From Nocardioides halotolerans DSM 19273 (GTDB lineage Bacteria; Actinomycetota; Actinomycetes; Propionibacteriales; Nocardioidaceae): a stretch of DNA of 64,000 nt. The DNA lies in assembly GCF_000422805.1 (NCBI RefSeq), contig NZ_KE383923.1:195296-259295 (forward strand), in the 5' to 3' direction. The notes beneath the pieces were generated by a model that was given only the letters and a program-made list of their open reading frames with translations, searched no databases and was not told where the DNA came from. Position 1 is the stretch's first letter, and each line of letters opens with the position of its first letter. Positions 7,563-14,926 of this stretch are shown here, one piece after another. The translations under genes were made by a program, and so were the position numbers.

Positions 7563-10121
7563 ATGCCCGGAACCAACCTCACTCGGGACGAGGCCGCGAC
7601 CCGCGCCTCCCTCCTGGACGTCACGTCGTACTCCATCGACCTGGACCTCACGACCAGTGACACGACCTTCGGCTCGACCACGACGATCGTCTTCGGATGC
7701 CGCGAGCCCGGCGCCTCGACGTTCGCCGACCTCGTGGGAGCGACGATCCACGAGATCACCCTCAACGGCGAGCCCGTCGACGCCTCGGCGTACGCCGACA
7801 GCCGGATCGCGCTGAGCGGCCTCGCGGCCGAGAACACGCTCGTGGTCAAGGCCGACTGCACCTACTCGCGCACCGGCGAGGGCCTGCACCGGTTCGTGGA
7901 CCCGGCCGACGACCGCGTCTACCTCTACACGCAGTTCGAGGTGCCGGACGCCCGCCGCGTCTACACGACCTTCGAGCAGCCTGACCTCAAGGCGCCCTAC
8001 ACGTTCACCGTCACCACCCCGGCCGGCTGGGTCGCGTCGTCGAACGCCGCGACGCCCGAGCCGGAGGCGCTCGACGGGGAGAACGACGGCAAGCTGGTCT
8101 GGCGGTTCGCCGAGACCCAGCCGATGTCGACCTACATCACCGCGCTGGTCGCCGGCGAGTACCACTCCGTGCACAAGACCTACTCCGGCGCGCACGGCGA
8201 GATCCCGATGGGCCTCTACTGCCGCCAGTCGCTCGTCGAGCACCTCGACGCCGACGAGCTGTGGAAGATCACCGAGCAGGGCTTCGAGTTCTTCGAGAAG
8301 ACGTTCGGCTTCCCCTACCCGTTCGGCAAGTACGACCAGCTCTTCGTGCCGGAGTACAACATGGGCGCGATGGAGAATGCCGGGTGCGTCACCTTCCGCG
8401 ACGAGTACCTCCCCCGCAGCCGCCAGGACCGCTCGTTCTACGAGTTCCGCGCCGAGGTGATCCTCCACGAGATGGCGCACATGTGGTTCGGCGACCTCGT
8501 GACCATGAAGTGGTGGGACGACCTCTGGCTCAACGAGTCGTTCGCAGAGTGGGCGTGCTACCACGCGGCCGTCAACGCCACCGAGTTCACCGAGTCCTGG
8601 ACCGGCTTCACCAACGCCCGCAAGAACTGGGCCTACCGCCAGGACCAGCTGCCCAGCACCCACCCGATCGCGGCCGACAACTACGACCTCCAGGCGGTCG
8701 AGGTCAACTTCGACGGCATCACCTACGCCAAGGGCGCCTCGGTGCTCAAGCAGCTCGTCGCGTGGGTCGGGCTCGACCCGTTCCTCGAGGGCCTGCGGGG
8801 CTACTTCGAGGACTTCGCGTTCTCCAACGCCGAGTTCAAGGACCTCCTGATGGCGCTGGAGAAGGCGTCGGGCCGCGAGCTCGAGTCGTGGGCGCAGGAG
8901 TGGCTCCAGACCGCGGGCGTCAACACGCTCGCCCCGGAGTTCGAGCTCGCCGAGGACGGCACGTTCTCGTCGTTCGCCATCCGCCAGACCGCGGCGCCGG
9001 ACTACCCGACGCTGCGCCGGCACCGGCTCGGCGTCGGCCTCTACGACAAGGTCGAGGGCCGGCTGGTCCGCCGTACGTCGGTCGAGACCGACGTCGAGGG
9101 CGAGCTCTCCGAGGTCTCCGCGCTGGTGGGCGAGAAGCAGCCCGACCTGCTGCTCCTCAACGACGGCGACCTCGCCTACGCCAAGATCCGGCTCGACGAG
9201 CGCTCGCTGGACACGCTGGTCACGAGCATCGAGACCATCGACGACTCGCTGGCCCGCGCGCTGTGCTGGGGCGCCGCCTGGGACATGACCCGCGACGCCG
9301 AGATGAGCGCGAGCGACTTCGTCACCCTGGTGCTCTCGGGCATCGCGTCCGAGACCGACGCGTTCGGCGTCAACCGCCTGCCGGGCTACGCCTCGACGGC
9401 CGCGACCCTCTACTCCGCCCCCGAGCACCGCGCGGAGCTGCGCGGCACGTGGGAGTCGGGCCTGCGCGAGCTGCTGATGACCGCCGAGGCCGGCGGTGAC
9501 CACCAGCTGTCGTTCGCCCGCGCCTACGCCTCGGCCGCCCACAGCGACCAGGCGCTCGCCGACCTCGAGGGCCTGCTCGACGGCTCGCTCGTGATCGACG
9601 GCCTCGCGGTCGACACCGACCTGCGCTGGACGCTGCTGTCCGGTTTGGCCAAGAACGGCCGCGCCGACGGTGCCCGCATCGACGAGGAGCTGGCACGCGA
9701 CAACACGATCTCCGGCAAGGAGCACGCGGCCGCCGCCCGCGCCCTCATGCCCACGGCCGAGGCGAAGGCCGAGGCGTGGGAGCTGGCGATGGTCCGCGAC
9801 GACGTCCCCAACGAGACCCAGCGCAGCATCGTGCTGGCGTTCCAGGCCTACGGTCAGGACGACGTGCTCGCGCCGTACGTCGAGAAGTACCTCGCCGCCG
9901 CCGACACGATGTGGGAGGAGAAGGGCACCCAGCGCGCGTCCACCGCGCTGGAGTACATCTTCCCCAAGCAGCTCGCGAGCCAGGAGCTCCTCGACCGCGT
10001 CGACGCCTGGCTGGAGAGCTCACCGGCGAACCCTGCCGCCAAGCGCTACGTGCGCGAGGGCCGCGACGACGTCGCCCGCGCTCTGCGAGCGCAGGCAAAG
10101 GACGCCGGCGCGGTCGGTTGA
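7563..10121 (+). CDS. pepN: Aminopeptidase N (M1 zinc metallopeptidase)
   Basis: An 852-residue cytosolic aminopeptidase that removes N-terminal residues from peptides. The exopeptidase motif GAMEN is at residues 268-272. The zinc site HEMAH is at 302-306, with the third ligand Glu325 in NESFAEW. The long C-terminal helical ERAP1-like domain is complete. Length and domain order match actinobacterial PepN. The reading frame is open far upstream, but ATG 7563 (MPGTNLTRDEAATRAS) gives the usual N-terminus. The TGA stop lies inside a copy of a dispersed repeat, so the last residues may have been shaped by it. The SPFH gene is convergent downstream. Confidence 0.96.
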   Translation: MPGTNLTRDEAATRASLLDVTSYSIDLDLTTSDTTFGSTTTIVFGCREPGASTFADLVGATIHEITLNGEPVDASAYADSRIALSGLAAENTLVVKADCTYSRTGEGLHRFVDPADDRVYLYTQFEVPDARRVYTTFEQPDLKAPYTFTVTTPAGWVASSNAATPEPEALDGENDGKLVWRFAETQPMSTYITALVAGEYHSVHKTYSGAHGEIPMGLYCRQSLVEHLDADELWKITEQGFEFFEKTFGFPYPFGKYDQLFVPEYNMGAMENAGCVTFRDEYLPRSRQDRSFYEFRAEVILHEMAHMWFGDLVTMKWWDDLWLNESFAEWACYHAAVNATEFTESWTGFTNARKNWAYRQDQLPSTHPIAADNYDLQAVEVNFDGITYAKGASVLKQLVAWVGLDPFLEGLRGYFEDFAFSNAEFKDLLMALEKASGRELESWAQEWLQTAGVNTLAPEFELAEDGTFSSFAIRQTAAPDYPTLRRHRLGVGLYDKVEGRLVRRTSVETDVEGELSEVSALVGEKQPDLLLLNDGDLAYAKIRLDERSLDTLVTSIETIDDSLARALCWGAAWDMTRDAEMSASDFVTLVLSGIASETDAFGVNRLPGYASTAATLYSAPEHRAELRGTWESGLRELLMTAEAGGDHQLSFARAYASAAHSDQALADLEGLLDGSLVIDGLAVDTDLRWTLLSGLAKNGRADGARIDEELARDNTISGKEHAAAARALMPTAEAKAEAWELAMVRDDVPNETQRSIVLAFQAYGQDDVLAPYVEKYLAAADTMWEEKGTQRASTALEYIFPKQLASQELLDRVDAWLESSPANPAAKRYVREGRDDVARALRAQAKDAGAVG

Positions 10122-10153
10122 GGAGGCCGAGCAGCGACCGTCTCGAAACCTCG
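10116..10153. repeat. Short copy of the dispersed GGTTGAG...TCGAAACCTC repeat
   Basis: The sequence begins GGTTGAGGAGGCCGAGCAGCG and ends TCTCGAAACCTCG. It is a shortened version of the element at 62603-62662, whose reverse complement begins GGTTGAGCAGCGACC and ends GTGTCGAAACCTC. It covers the pepN stop codon and lies between convergent genes, a position typical of REP-like elements. The rest of the pepN/SPFH gap shows no gene. Confidence 0.55.
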
Positions 10154-10199
10154 TACGCCCGGCTGGGACGCGCCCGAGCCCAGTTCGACGAGCAAGCCC

Positions 10200-11171
10200 C
10201 TACTGGCCGCCGAAGGTGCCGCTGTCGCCCGTGATCAGGCTGTTGGTCGAGGGCTGGAACGGGTTGAGGCCGTGGTCGATGGCGTACTGCTGCAGGAAGC
10301 CGCCCTGACCCAGCACGTCGACCCGGGCCTGGATCTTCTTCGCCTCGGCCTTCTCGACCTCGACCTGGGCGAGGGCGGCGGCCTCGCGGGCCTCCGCCTC
10401 GGCCTGGGCGGCCCTCGCGGCGGCCACCGCGGCCTGCTGCTTGACCAGCTCGTCCTTGATGGACTGCGGGGGCTCGGGCTTCTGCAGCGTGATCGCGAAG
10501 TTGAGGAAGAACTGGGTCTCGCCGTCGGTCTGCCGGTCGACGAGCCCGGGCAGCTGGTCGAGCACCGACTGCTCCCAGGCGGCCTTCTTGGCCGGGTCGG
10601 TGTAGAGCTCGGCGTAGGTGTAGGCCTGCCCCGCGCGGTCGATCGCGGTGTCGAGCGGCCGGGCGATGTAGACGCCGAGCATCTGCCGCCAGCCGTCCGA
10701 CCTGAGCCCGTCGGGAGTCATGTACGCCGCGTAGCGGTTGCCGATGAGCTCGTGGAACCGCTGCAGGGCGCCACCCGGGTAGCGCGTGTCGCCGATCTTC
10801 AGCGACTCGCACGAGGTGTTGAGCAGGAAGTTGGCCACACCCTCGACGGTCATCTCGATGCCGTCCTTGGTGACGAACGTGATCGGCCCGCCGTCGCCGT
10901 TGATGGAGTCGAAGACGTAGTTGGTCTGCGACGACGGGTAGGCGAAGTGGCCGTCACCGGGGCCGTCGAAGACCCGGTTGGAGGGCGCGATGCAGTCGGA
11001 GAACCGCTTCGAGGTGAACGCACCGCCCTTGTAGTGCAGGGCGACCTGGTCGGGACCGGTCGACGCCGTCGAGGGCCGCACGAAGACCAGGCAGAACAGC
11101 ACCACCACCAGGAGCGCTACGAGCGGCAGGAAGATGCGGGCGCGGCCGCCCCGGGCGACGTCGTTGGCCAT
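10200..11171 (-). CDS. SPFH/band-7 domain membrane protein
   Basis: A 323-residue protein with one N-terminal transmembrane helix (about residues 12-30, IFLPLVALLVVVLFCLVFV) and an SPFH-like region in the middle (KDGIEMTVEGVANFLL, then a segment about arrangement around IARPLDTAID). A long Ala/Glu-rich coiled coil (about 235-285, AAVAAARAAQAEAEAREAAA) follows. SPFH proteins form oligomeric membrane scaffolds, often with proteases or membrane microdomains. The short C-terminal tail (NSLITGDSGTFGGQ) is Gly/Ser-rich. It is the last gene of a compact minus-strand group with two small membrane proteins and a DUF5130 protein, about 50 nt after the 82-residue gene. The client is unknown. Confidence 0.8.
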   Translation of the reverse strand: MANDVARGGRARIFLPLVALLVVVLFCLVFVRPSTASTGPDQVALHYKGGAFTSKRFSDCIAPSNRVFDGPGDGHFAYPSSQTNYVFDSINGDGGPITFVTKDGIEMTVEGVANFLLNTSCESLKIGDTRYPGGALQRFHELIGNRYAAYMTPDGLRSDGWRQMLGVYIARPLDTAIDRAGQAYTYAELYTDPAKKAAWEQSVLDQLPGLVDRQTDGETQFFLNFAITLQKPEPPQSIKDELVKQQAAVAAARAAQAEAEAREAAALAQVEVEKAEAKKIQARVDVLGQGGFLQQYAIDHGLNPFQPSTNSLITGDSGTFGGQ

Positions 11172-11220
11172 GGCGGCCAGATTGTCGGCAGGTGCGCGCG
11201 GTACGACGGAGGCGCGCCGG

Positions 11221-11469
11221 TCAGCCGGGCAACCCGGGTCGGTGCTGCCGCTCGGCGGTGCGGATCGTGTCGATCACGATCGTCGCCAGCTCCGGCGCGA
11301 TGTCGCGGTTGGTCCAGGCGATGTCCTTGACGTCGTCGAGGACCGCCTGGAGCCGCCGCGCCTCGGCCTCGGCGGTCCGGGCCCGCTCCTCGGCGAGGGA
11401 GCGGAAGAACAGCACCAGGCACACGCAGAGGACCGCGAAGACCGCGACTCCCGCCAGGAGGAAGGTCAC
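11221..11469 (-). CDS. Small membrane protein with coiled coil, 82 aa
   Basis: One N-terminal transmembrane helix (residues 2-22, TFLLAGVAVFAVLCVCLVLFF) is followed by a charged Ala/Glu/Arg segment (SLAEERARTAEAEARRLQAV) likely to form a coiled coil. The C-terminus is PERQHRP-like and polar. No family was recognised. The start is GTG at 11469, overlapping the TAG of the DUF5130 gene by one base (TAGTG), so translation is probably coupled. Codon use matches its neighbours. Its place between DUF5130 and SPFH genes suggests a role with that membrane scaffold. Confidence 0.65.
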   Translation of the reverse strand: MTFLLAGVAVFAVLCVCLVLFFRSLAEERARTAEAEARRLQAVLDDVKDIAWTNRDIAPELATIVIDTIRTAERQHRPGLPG

Positions 11470-11879
11470 TACTGGTCCGCGTGCAGCAGCTGGGGGGCGC
11501 GGGCGTGCTCTGCGAGCATCTGGATGCCGCGCCGCAGCCCGCCGACGAGGTCGCCCTCGGCGAACAGGCTCTGCATCTGCACCACGGCGAGCTCGACCTG
11601 CGAGTCGCGGAGGGTACGGCGCACGTGGCTGCCGGTGACGACCTCGAGCGCCCGGGCGTCGGGGTCGACCAGGATCAGGATGCTCCGGGCCGGGGCGACG
11701 AGGGTGCGGTGCAGGCTGACGGCGTAGGAGCGCGGGTCGCCCTCGGCGTGCCCGACGAACACCGAGAACTCGACCCTCGAGACGCGCTCGGCCTTGCGGA
11801 TCGTCTCGTCCAGCGCGACCTTGTCGTGGGCGCCGAACCGCGCGCCCAGGCGGGTGCCGGAGCGGTCACCACCGGCCAC
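11469..11879 (-). CDS. DUF5130 (TPM-like) family protein
   Basis: A 136-residue protein with no signal peptide. Its core (DETIRKAERVSRVEFSVFVG, then ILILVDPDARALEVVTG, then AVVQMQSLFAEGDLVGGL) matches the actinobacterial DUF5130 family, a relative of the TPM/YgcG phosphatase-like fold. The biochemical role is unknown. GTG at 11879 lies 14 nt inside the end of the upstream 100-residue membrane protein gene. The downstream 82-residue gene starts on its stop codon. This tight overlap marks one operon. Confidence 0.75.
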   Translation of the reverse strand: MAGGDRSGTRLGARFGAHDKVALDETIRKAERVSRVEFSVFVGHAEGDPRSYAVSLHRTLVAPARSILILVDPDARALEVVTGSHVRRTLRDSQVELAVVQMQSLFAEGDLVGGLRRGIQMLAEHARAPQLLHADQ

Positions 11880-12168
11880 TGGCGCCTCCCGCGTCGGCGT
11901 CCTCGGAGTCCGGGCCCTTCAGCTCGGCCGTGCCGGCGCGCGGGCCGCCCAGCCACTGGTTCTCCACCGGCGGCTGGCCGGGTGCGATCCGCTCGCCGCG
12001 GACCAGCGACGGCACGTAGACCGCGATGGTGATCGCGAGGAACAGCAGCAGCGGCACACCGCCCAGCAGAAGCACGGCGTGGAAGGTGTTCACGTCGTCG
12101 GGGTCGCTCCACCCCACCGGCACGTCCATGGGGACGAGGGCGGCCAGGGCGCTGAGTGCGGTGGTCAC
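11866..12168 (-). CDS. Small membrane protein, 100 aa, first gene of the SPFH operon
   Basis: The protein has hydrophobic segments near the N-terminus (TTALSALAALVPMDVPVGW) and at about residues 33-55 (AVLLLGGVPLLLFLAITIAV). A polar tail carrying the P-x-x-x-NQWLGGPRAGTAELKG sequence follows. Similar short proteins are often found next to DUF5130 genes in actinobacteria, but no function is assigned. GTG 12168 was chosen because it leaves 43 bp to the divergent mscS; a longer frame would run into mscS. Its end overlaps the DUF5130 start by 14 nt. Confidence 0.6.
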   Translation of the reverse strand: MTTALSALAALVPMDVPVGWSDPDDVNTFHAVLLLGGVPLLLFLAITIAVYVPSLVRGERIAPGQPPVENQWLGGPRAGTAELKGPDSEDADAGGASGRW

Positions 12169-12211
12169 GCCCCCACGATAGCCAGCCCGGGCGGTGTGAA
12201 TACTGGGGGCC

Positions 12212-13234
12212 ATGTTCCTGGGCAGCCCGTGCGAGGACGACGAGTCGCTGTGCAAGTGGGTCTACAAGGGCACCGACTCACGCGGGCTCGCCAACCTCAC
12301 CGACTGGTTCATCGGGCTCCCGCTGGCCGTGGCCGGCCTGGCCGCCCTCGCCGTGCTGATCCGGTTCGTGCTGCACCGGCTCGTCGACCGCCTGGTCTCC
12401 CGGGCCGAGGGCGGCGTCCTGCCGGCCAAGGTCAGCTGGTTCTCGCGCCGCCGTCGTACGACGGAGATCACCCACACCCAGGAGCTGCGCGACCTCGCGG
12501 CGGCCACCCGCCGGGTGCAGCGCGCCAAGACCATGGGCGACCTGCTCAAGAGCGTGATCACCGGCGTCCTGGTCGCGATCTTCGGCACCATGATCCTGAG
12601 CCAGGTCGGGGTCGACATCGCGCCGATCATCGCCAGCGCCGGCATCATCGGCATCGCGCTGGGCTTCGGCGCCCAGTCGCTGGTGAAGGACTTCCTCTCC
12701 GGCGTCTTCATGATCTTCGAGGACCAGTTCGGCGTCGGCGACGTGGTCGACGTCGGCGAGGCCGCGGGCACGGTGGAGGCGGTGAGCCTGCGCGTCACCC
12801 GGCTGCGCGACCTCGACGGCACCGTCTGGTACGTCCCCAACGGCGAGATCCTGCGCGTCGGCAACAAGAGCCAGAACTGGTCGCGCGCGGTCGTCGACGT
12901 CGGCGTCGGCTACGACGAGGACCTCGCCCGCGCGCGGCGGGTGCTGTCCGAGGTGGCCCACGACCTGTGGGAGGACGACGACTACCGCAGCGTGATCATC
13001 GAGGAGCCTGAGGTGACCGGCGTCGAGGCGCTGGCGCCCGACGCCATCACGCTGCGGGTGCTGGTCAAGACCGCGCCGATGGAGCAGTGGGCGATCGCGC
13101 GCGAGCTGCGGCAGCGGATCAAGGCGCGGTTCGACCACGAGGGGATCGAGATCCCGTTCCCCCAGCGGGTGGTCTGGCACCGCGAGGGGCGGCCGCACGC
13201 TGGTGACGACGACGCTGAGGTCGCCGACGCCTGA
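12212..13234 (+). CDS. MscS-family mechanosensitive channel
   Basis: A 340-residue small-conductance mechanosensitive channel that releases solutes on osmotic downshock. Transmembrane helices are at about 34-55 and 117-137. The pore helix has the Gly/Ala pattern IIASAGIIGIALGFGAQSLV, followed by KDFLSGVFMIFEDQFGVGD, the strongest MscS signature. The beta domain (VVDVGEAAGTVEAVSLRVT) and the RLRDLDGTVWYVPNGEI motif follow. The N-terminus has an acidic CEDDESLCKW stretch with two cysteines before the first helix. It diverges from the SPFH operon, and its stop lies in a hairpin shared with osmC. Confidence 0.92.
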   Translation: MFLGSPCEDDESLCKWVYKGTDSRGLANLTDWFIGLPLAVAGLAALAVLIRFVLHRLVDRLVSRAEGGVLPAKVSWFSRRRRTTEITHTQELRDLAAATRRVQRAKTMGDLLKSVITGVLVAIFGTMILSQVGVDIAPIIASAGIIGIALGFGAQSLVKDFLSGVFMIFEDQFGVGDVVDVGEAAGTVEAVSLRVTRLRDLDGTVWYVPNGEILRVGNKSQNWSRAVVDVGVGYDEDLARARRVLSEVAHDLWEDDDYRSVIIEEPEVTGVEALAPDAITLRVLVKTAPMEQWAIARELRQRIKARFDHEGIEIPFPQRVVWHREGRPHAGDDDAEVADA

Positions 13235-13250
13235 CGCGTGAGGTCAGGCG
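13228..13250. terminator. Bidirectional hairpin containing both stop codons of mscS and osmC
   Basis: CGCCTGAC (13228-13235) and GTCAGGCG (13243-13250) pair perfectly around a 7-nt loop. The mscS TGA (13232-13234) lies in the left arm and the osmC TGA (13244-13246 on the minus strand) in the right arm. The hairpin can therefore end transcription of both convergent genes. No U-tract is present, which is usual for high-GC actinobacteria. Confidence 0.65.
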
Positions 13251-13672
13251 AGCGCCGCGTCGAGGGTGATCGACGGCACCGACGCGAGCGCCTGGCTCAC
13301 CGGGCAGTTGGCCTTCGCGTCCTCGGCGGCGGCGACGAAGTCGTCGTTGCTCATGCCCTCGACGCTGCCCCGGACCCGCAGCCGGATCTCGGTGATGCCC
13401 GTGCCGGGCACGAAGTCGACCTCGGCGGAGGTGTCGAGGGAGGTCGGGGGCGTGCCGGCCTTCGCCAGCCCGTTGGACAGGGCCATCGAGAAGCACGCCG
13501 AGTGAGCGGCCGCGATCAGCTCCTCGGGGCTGGTCTTGCCGTTCGCCTCCTCGGCCCGCGAGGCCCAGGAGACGTCGTAGGTGCCGGAGCCGGAGCTCTC
13601 CAGGGTCACCTGGCCGGCGCCCTCGAAGAGGCTGCCTTCCCAATGGGTGGTCGCGTTGCGTGTGGTCGCCAT
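13244..13672 (-). CDS. osmC: OsmC-family thiol peroxidase
   Basis: A 142-residue OsmC/Ohr-type peroxiredoxin that reduces organic hydroperoxides. The two reactive cysteines are in AAHSACFSMAL (about residue 59) and ANCPVSQAL (about residue 126). The N-terminus MATTRNATTHWEGSLFEGAG and the TSPEELIAAAHSACFSMALS block are those of the osmotically induced OsmC subgroup. ATG 13672 is chosen over upstream codons because it gives the family start. The stop codon is inside the hairpin shared with mscS, and the haemoglobin gene diverges upstream. Confidence 0.92.
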   Translation of the reverse strand: MATTRNATTHWEGSLFEGAGQVTLESSGSGTYDVSWASRAEEANGKTSPEELIAAAHSACFSMALSNGLAKAGTPPTSLDTSAEVDFVPGTGITEIRLRVRGSVEGMSNDDFVAAAEDAKANCPVSQALASVPSITLDAALA

Positions 13673-13715
13673 GCCCGCGAGTCTTCCAGACGCACCCACC
13701 TTGCAGAATGGACGG

Positions 13716-14123
13716 GTGAGCACCTTCTACGACGAGATCGGCGGCTACGAGACCATCCGCCGCATCGTCGCCCGCTTCTACGCCGGGGTGTCCGACGACC
13801 CGGTGCTCCGGCCGCTGTACCCCGAGGAGGACCTCACCGCGGCCGAGGAGAGGTTCCGGCTGTTCCTGGTGCAGTACTGGGGCGGCCCCTCGACGTACTC
13901 CGACACCCGCGGGCACCCGCGGCTGCGGATGCGGCACGCGCCCTTCGCGGTGACCCCGACGGCCAAGGACCACTGGCTGACCCACTTCCGGGCCGCGCTG
14001 GACGAGGTCGTGGCAGACGGGACGCTGACCACCGAGCAGGAGACGAAGTTCTGGGACTACGTCACCCACGCGGCCCAGTTCATGGTCAACACCTTCGACG
14101 AGGCGCGCGGGACCCCGACCTAG
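13716..14123 (+). CDS. glbO: Group II truncated haemoglobin
   Basis: A 135-residue haem protein of the trHbO type, which binds oxygen and is linked to respiration and oxidative stress in actinobacteria. Visible landmarks are FYDEIGG and the VARFYAGVSDDP helix. The YWGGP-x-x-YSD-x-RGHPRLRMRHAPF block contains the proximal histidine, and DHWL carries the tryptophan conserved in group II. The start is GTG at 13716; an ATG at 13708 is out of frame and stops at once. It diverges from osmC across 43 bp, a sensible pairing of two oxidative-stress functions. Confidence 0.93.
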   Translation: MSTFYDEIGGYETIRRIVARFYAGVSDDPVLRPLYPEEDLTAAEERFRLFLVQYWGGPSTYSDTRGHPRLRMRHAPFAVTPTAKDHWLTHFRAALDEVVADGTLTTEQETKFWDYVTHAAQFMVNTFDEARGTPT

Positions 14124-14148
14124 ACCATCCGGCTCACCTGGGACCGGC

Positions 14149-14175
14149 TGTAACGCTCGACCCGGCTCACGACAT
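14149..14175 (+). promoter_or_regulatory. Possible ECF-type promoter for the His-repeat/sigma operon
   Basis: TGTAAC (14149-14154) and CGACAT (14170-14175) are 15 nt apart, resembling the AAC-type -35 and CGAC/CGTC -10 boxes of ECF sigma promoters. They lie about 150 nt upstream of the chosen GTG. If real, the operon would be autoregulated by the sigma factor it encodes. The remaining 200-bp leader contains no obvious gene. Confidence 0.35.
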
Positions 14176-14326
14176 ACGAGGGTGTGTGGCCCGCTCCCCA
14201 CGAGCGGTCCTCGCCATTGGGGACCTCCGTCTCGACCCGAGATGGGGCGGAAGAGGTCGGCCCGGCGGTCGTGCCCCCCGCGCCACCGCCGGGCCGCCCT
14301 CTTGGACGACCAAGGAGGTGGGCTCG

Positions 14327-14926
14327 GTGCTTCCGGACCTGAGGATCGACGTACCCGAGCTCGAGCCGCCGGCAGTGCTGCTCGAGCAGCTCGCCCAGCT
14401 CTCGCGGCAGGGCGCGGCTTCCGCTCCACACGACGGTCCCGGCATCGTGAAGGCCTTCCTCGCGGCCGTCAGCGTGAGCGTGCTCGCCTCCGTCGCCTGG
14501 CTCACCGGCACGCTGCCGGGTGTCGCCTCGCCGTTCACCCGCGAGCCCGAGACGCGCCCGGCGCCCCAGCACGCCGCAGCCGAGCCGGGCACGCTGGCCC
14601 TCGCGGACGAGGACACCGAAGCCGACGCACCTCCGGCGGTGGCCGATGGCCACGCTGGGGCGCACCACGGCAAGGCCCAGCACGGCGGCCGGACCACGCC
14701 GCCCCAGGACAACGGCCACCACACCGGCCAGACCAAGCCCCACCAGAACAACGGCCACCACACCGGCCAGACCAAGCCCCACCAGAACAACGGCCACCAC
14801 ACCGGCCAGACCAAGCCCCACCAGAACAACGGCCACCACACCGGCCAGACCAAGCCCCATCAGGACAACGGGCACCACAGCGGCCAGACCAAGCCGCACG
14901 TCCACGGGAACGGCCACCGGTCGTGA
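14327..14926 (+). CDS. Single-pass membrane protein with His-rich 13-residue repeats, candidate sigma-factor regulator
   Basis: A 199-residue protein of no recognised family. Residues 1-42 are cytoplasm-like and acidic (LPDLRIDVPELEPPAVLLEQ), followed by one transmembrane helix at about 46-66 (AFLAAVSVSVLASVAWLTGT). A Pro/Glu/Ala linker leads to five copies of NGHHTGQTKPHQN-like 13-mers (about residues 129-193), each with three histidines. GTG 14327 has AGGAGG 8 nt upstream. The gene ends GTGA, overlapping the sigma start by 4 nt. Topology (short inside domain, one helix, long outside sensor) is that of anti-sigma or sigma-regulator proteins, and His clusters suggest Zn/Cu/Ni binding or pH sensing. 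This role is inferred from context only; no canonical zinc-containing anti-sigma motif (HxxxCxxC) is present. Confidence 0.75.
   Translation: MLPDLRIDVPELEPPAVLLEQLAQLSRQGAASAPHDGPGIVKAFLAAVSVSVLASVAWLTGTLPGVASPFTREPETRPAPQHAAAEPGTLALADEDTEADAPPAVADGHAGAHHGKAQHGGRTTPPQDNGHHTGQTKPHQNNGHHTGQTKPHQNNGHHTGQTKPHQNNGHHTGQTKPHQDNGHHSGQTKPHVHGNGHRS
14711..14905 (+). repeat. Five tandem 39-bp repeats encoding His-rich 13-mers
   Basis: Units start at 14711, 14750, 14789, 14828 and 14867. The first three or four are almost identical at the DNA level (AACGGCCACCACACCGGCC...) and the last is more divergent. Such near identity points to recent expansion or homogenisation, so copy number may vary between strains. 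Confidence 0.9.

Noticed and set aside
7563-7563. Long N-terminal extensions of pepN, chrA, narK, EamA and acyltransferase frames
   Set aside because: The extensions overlap divergent genes and do not resemble the families; starts were placed by ribosome-binding sites and expected N-termini.
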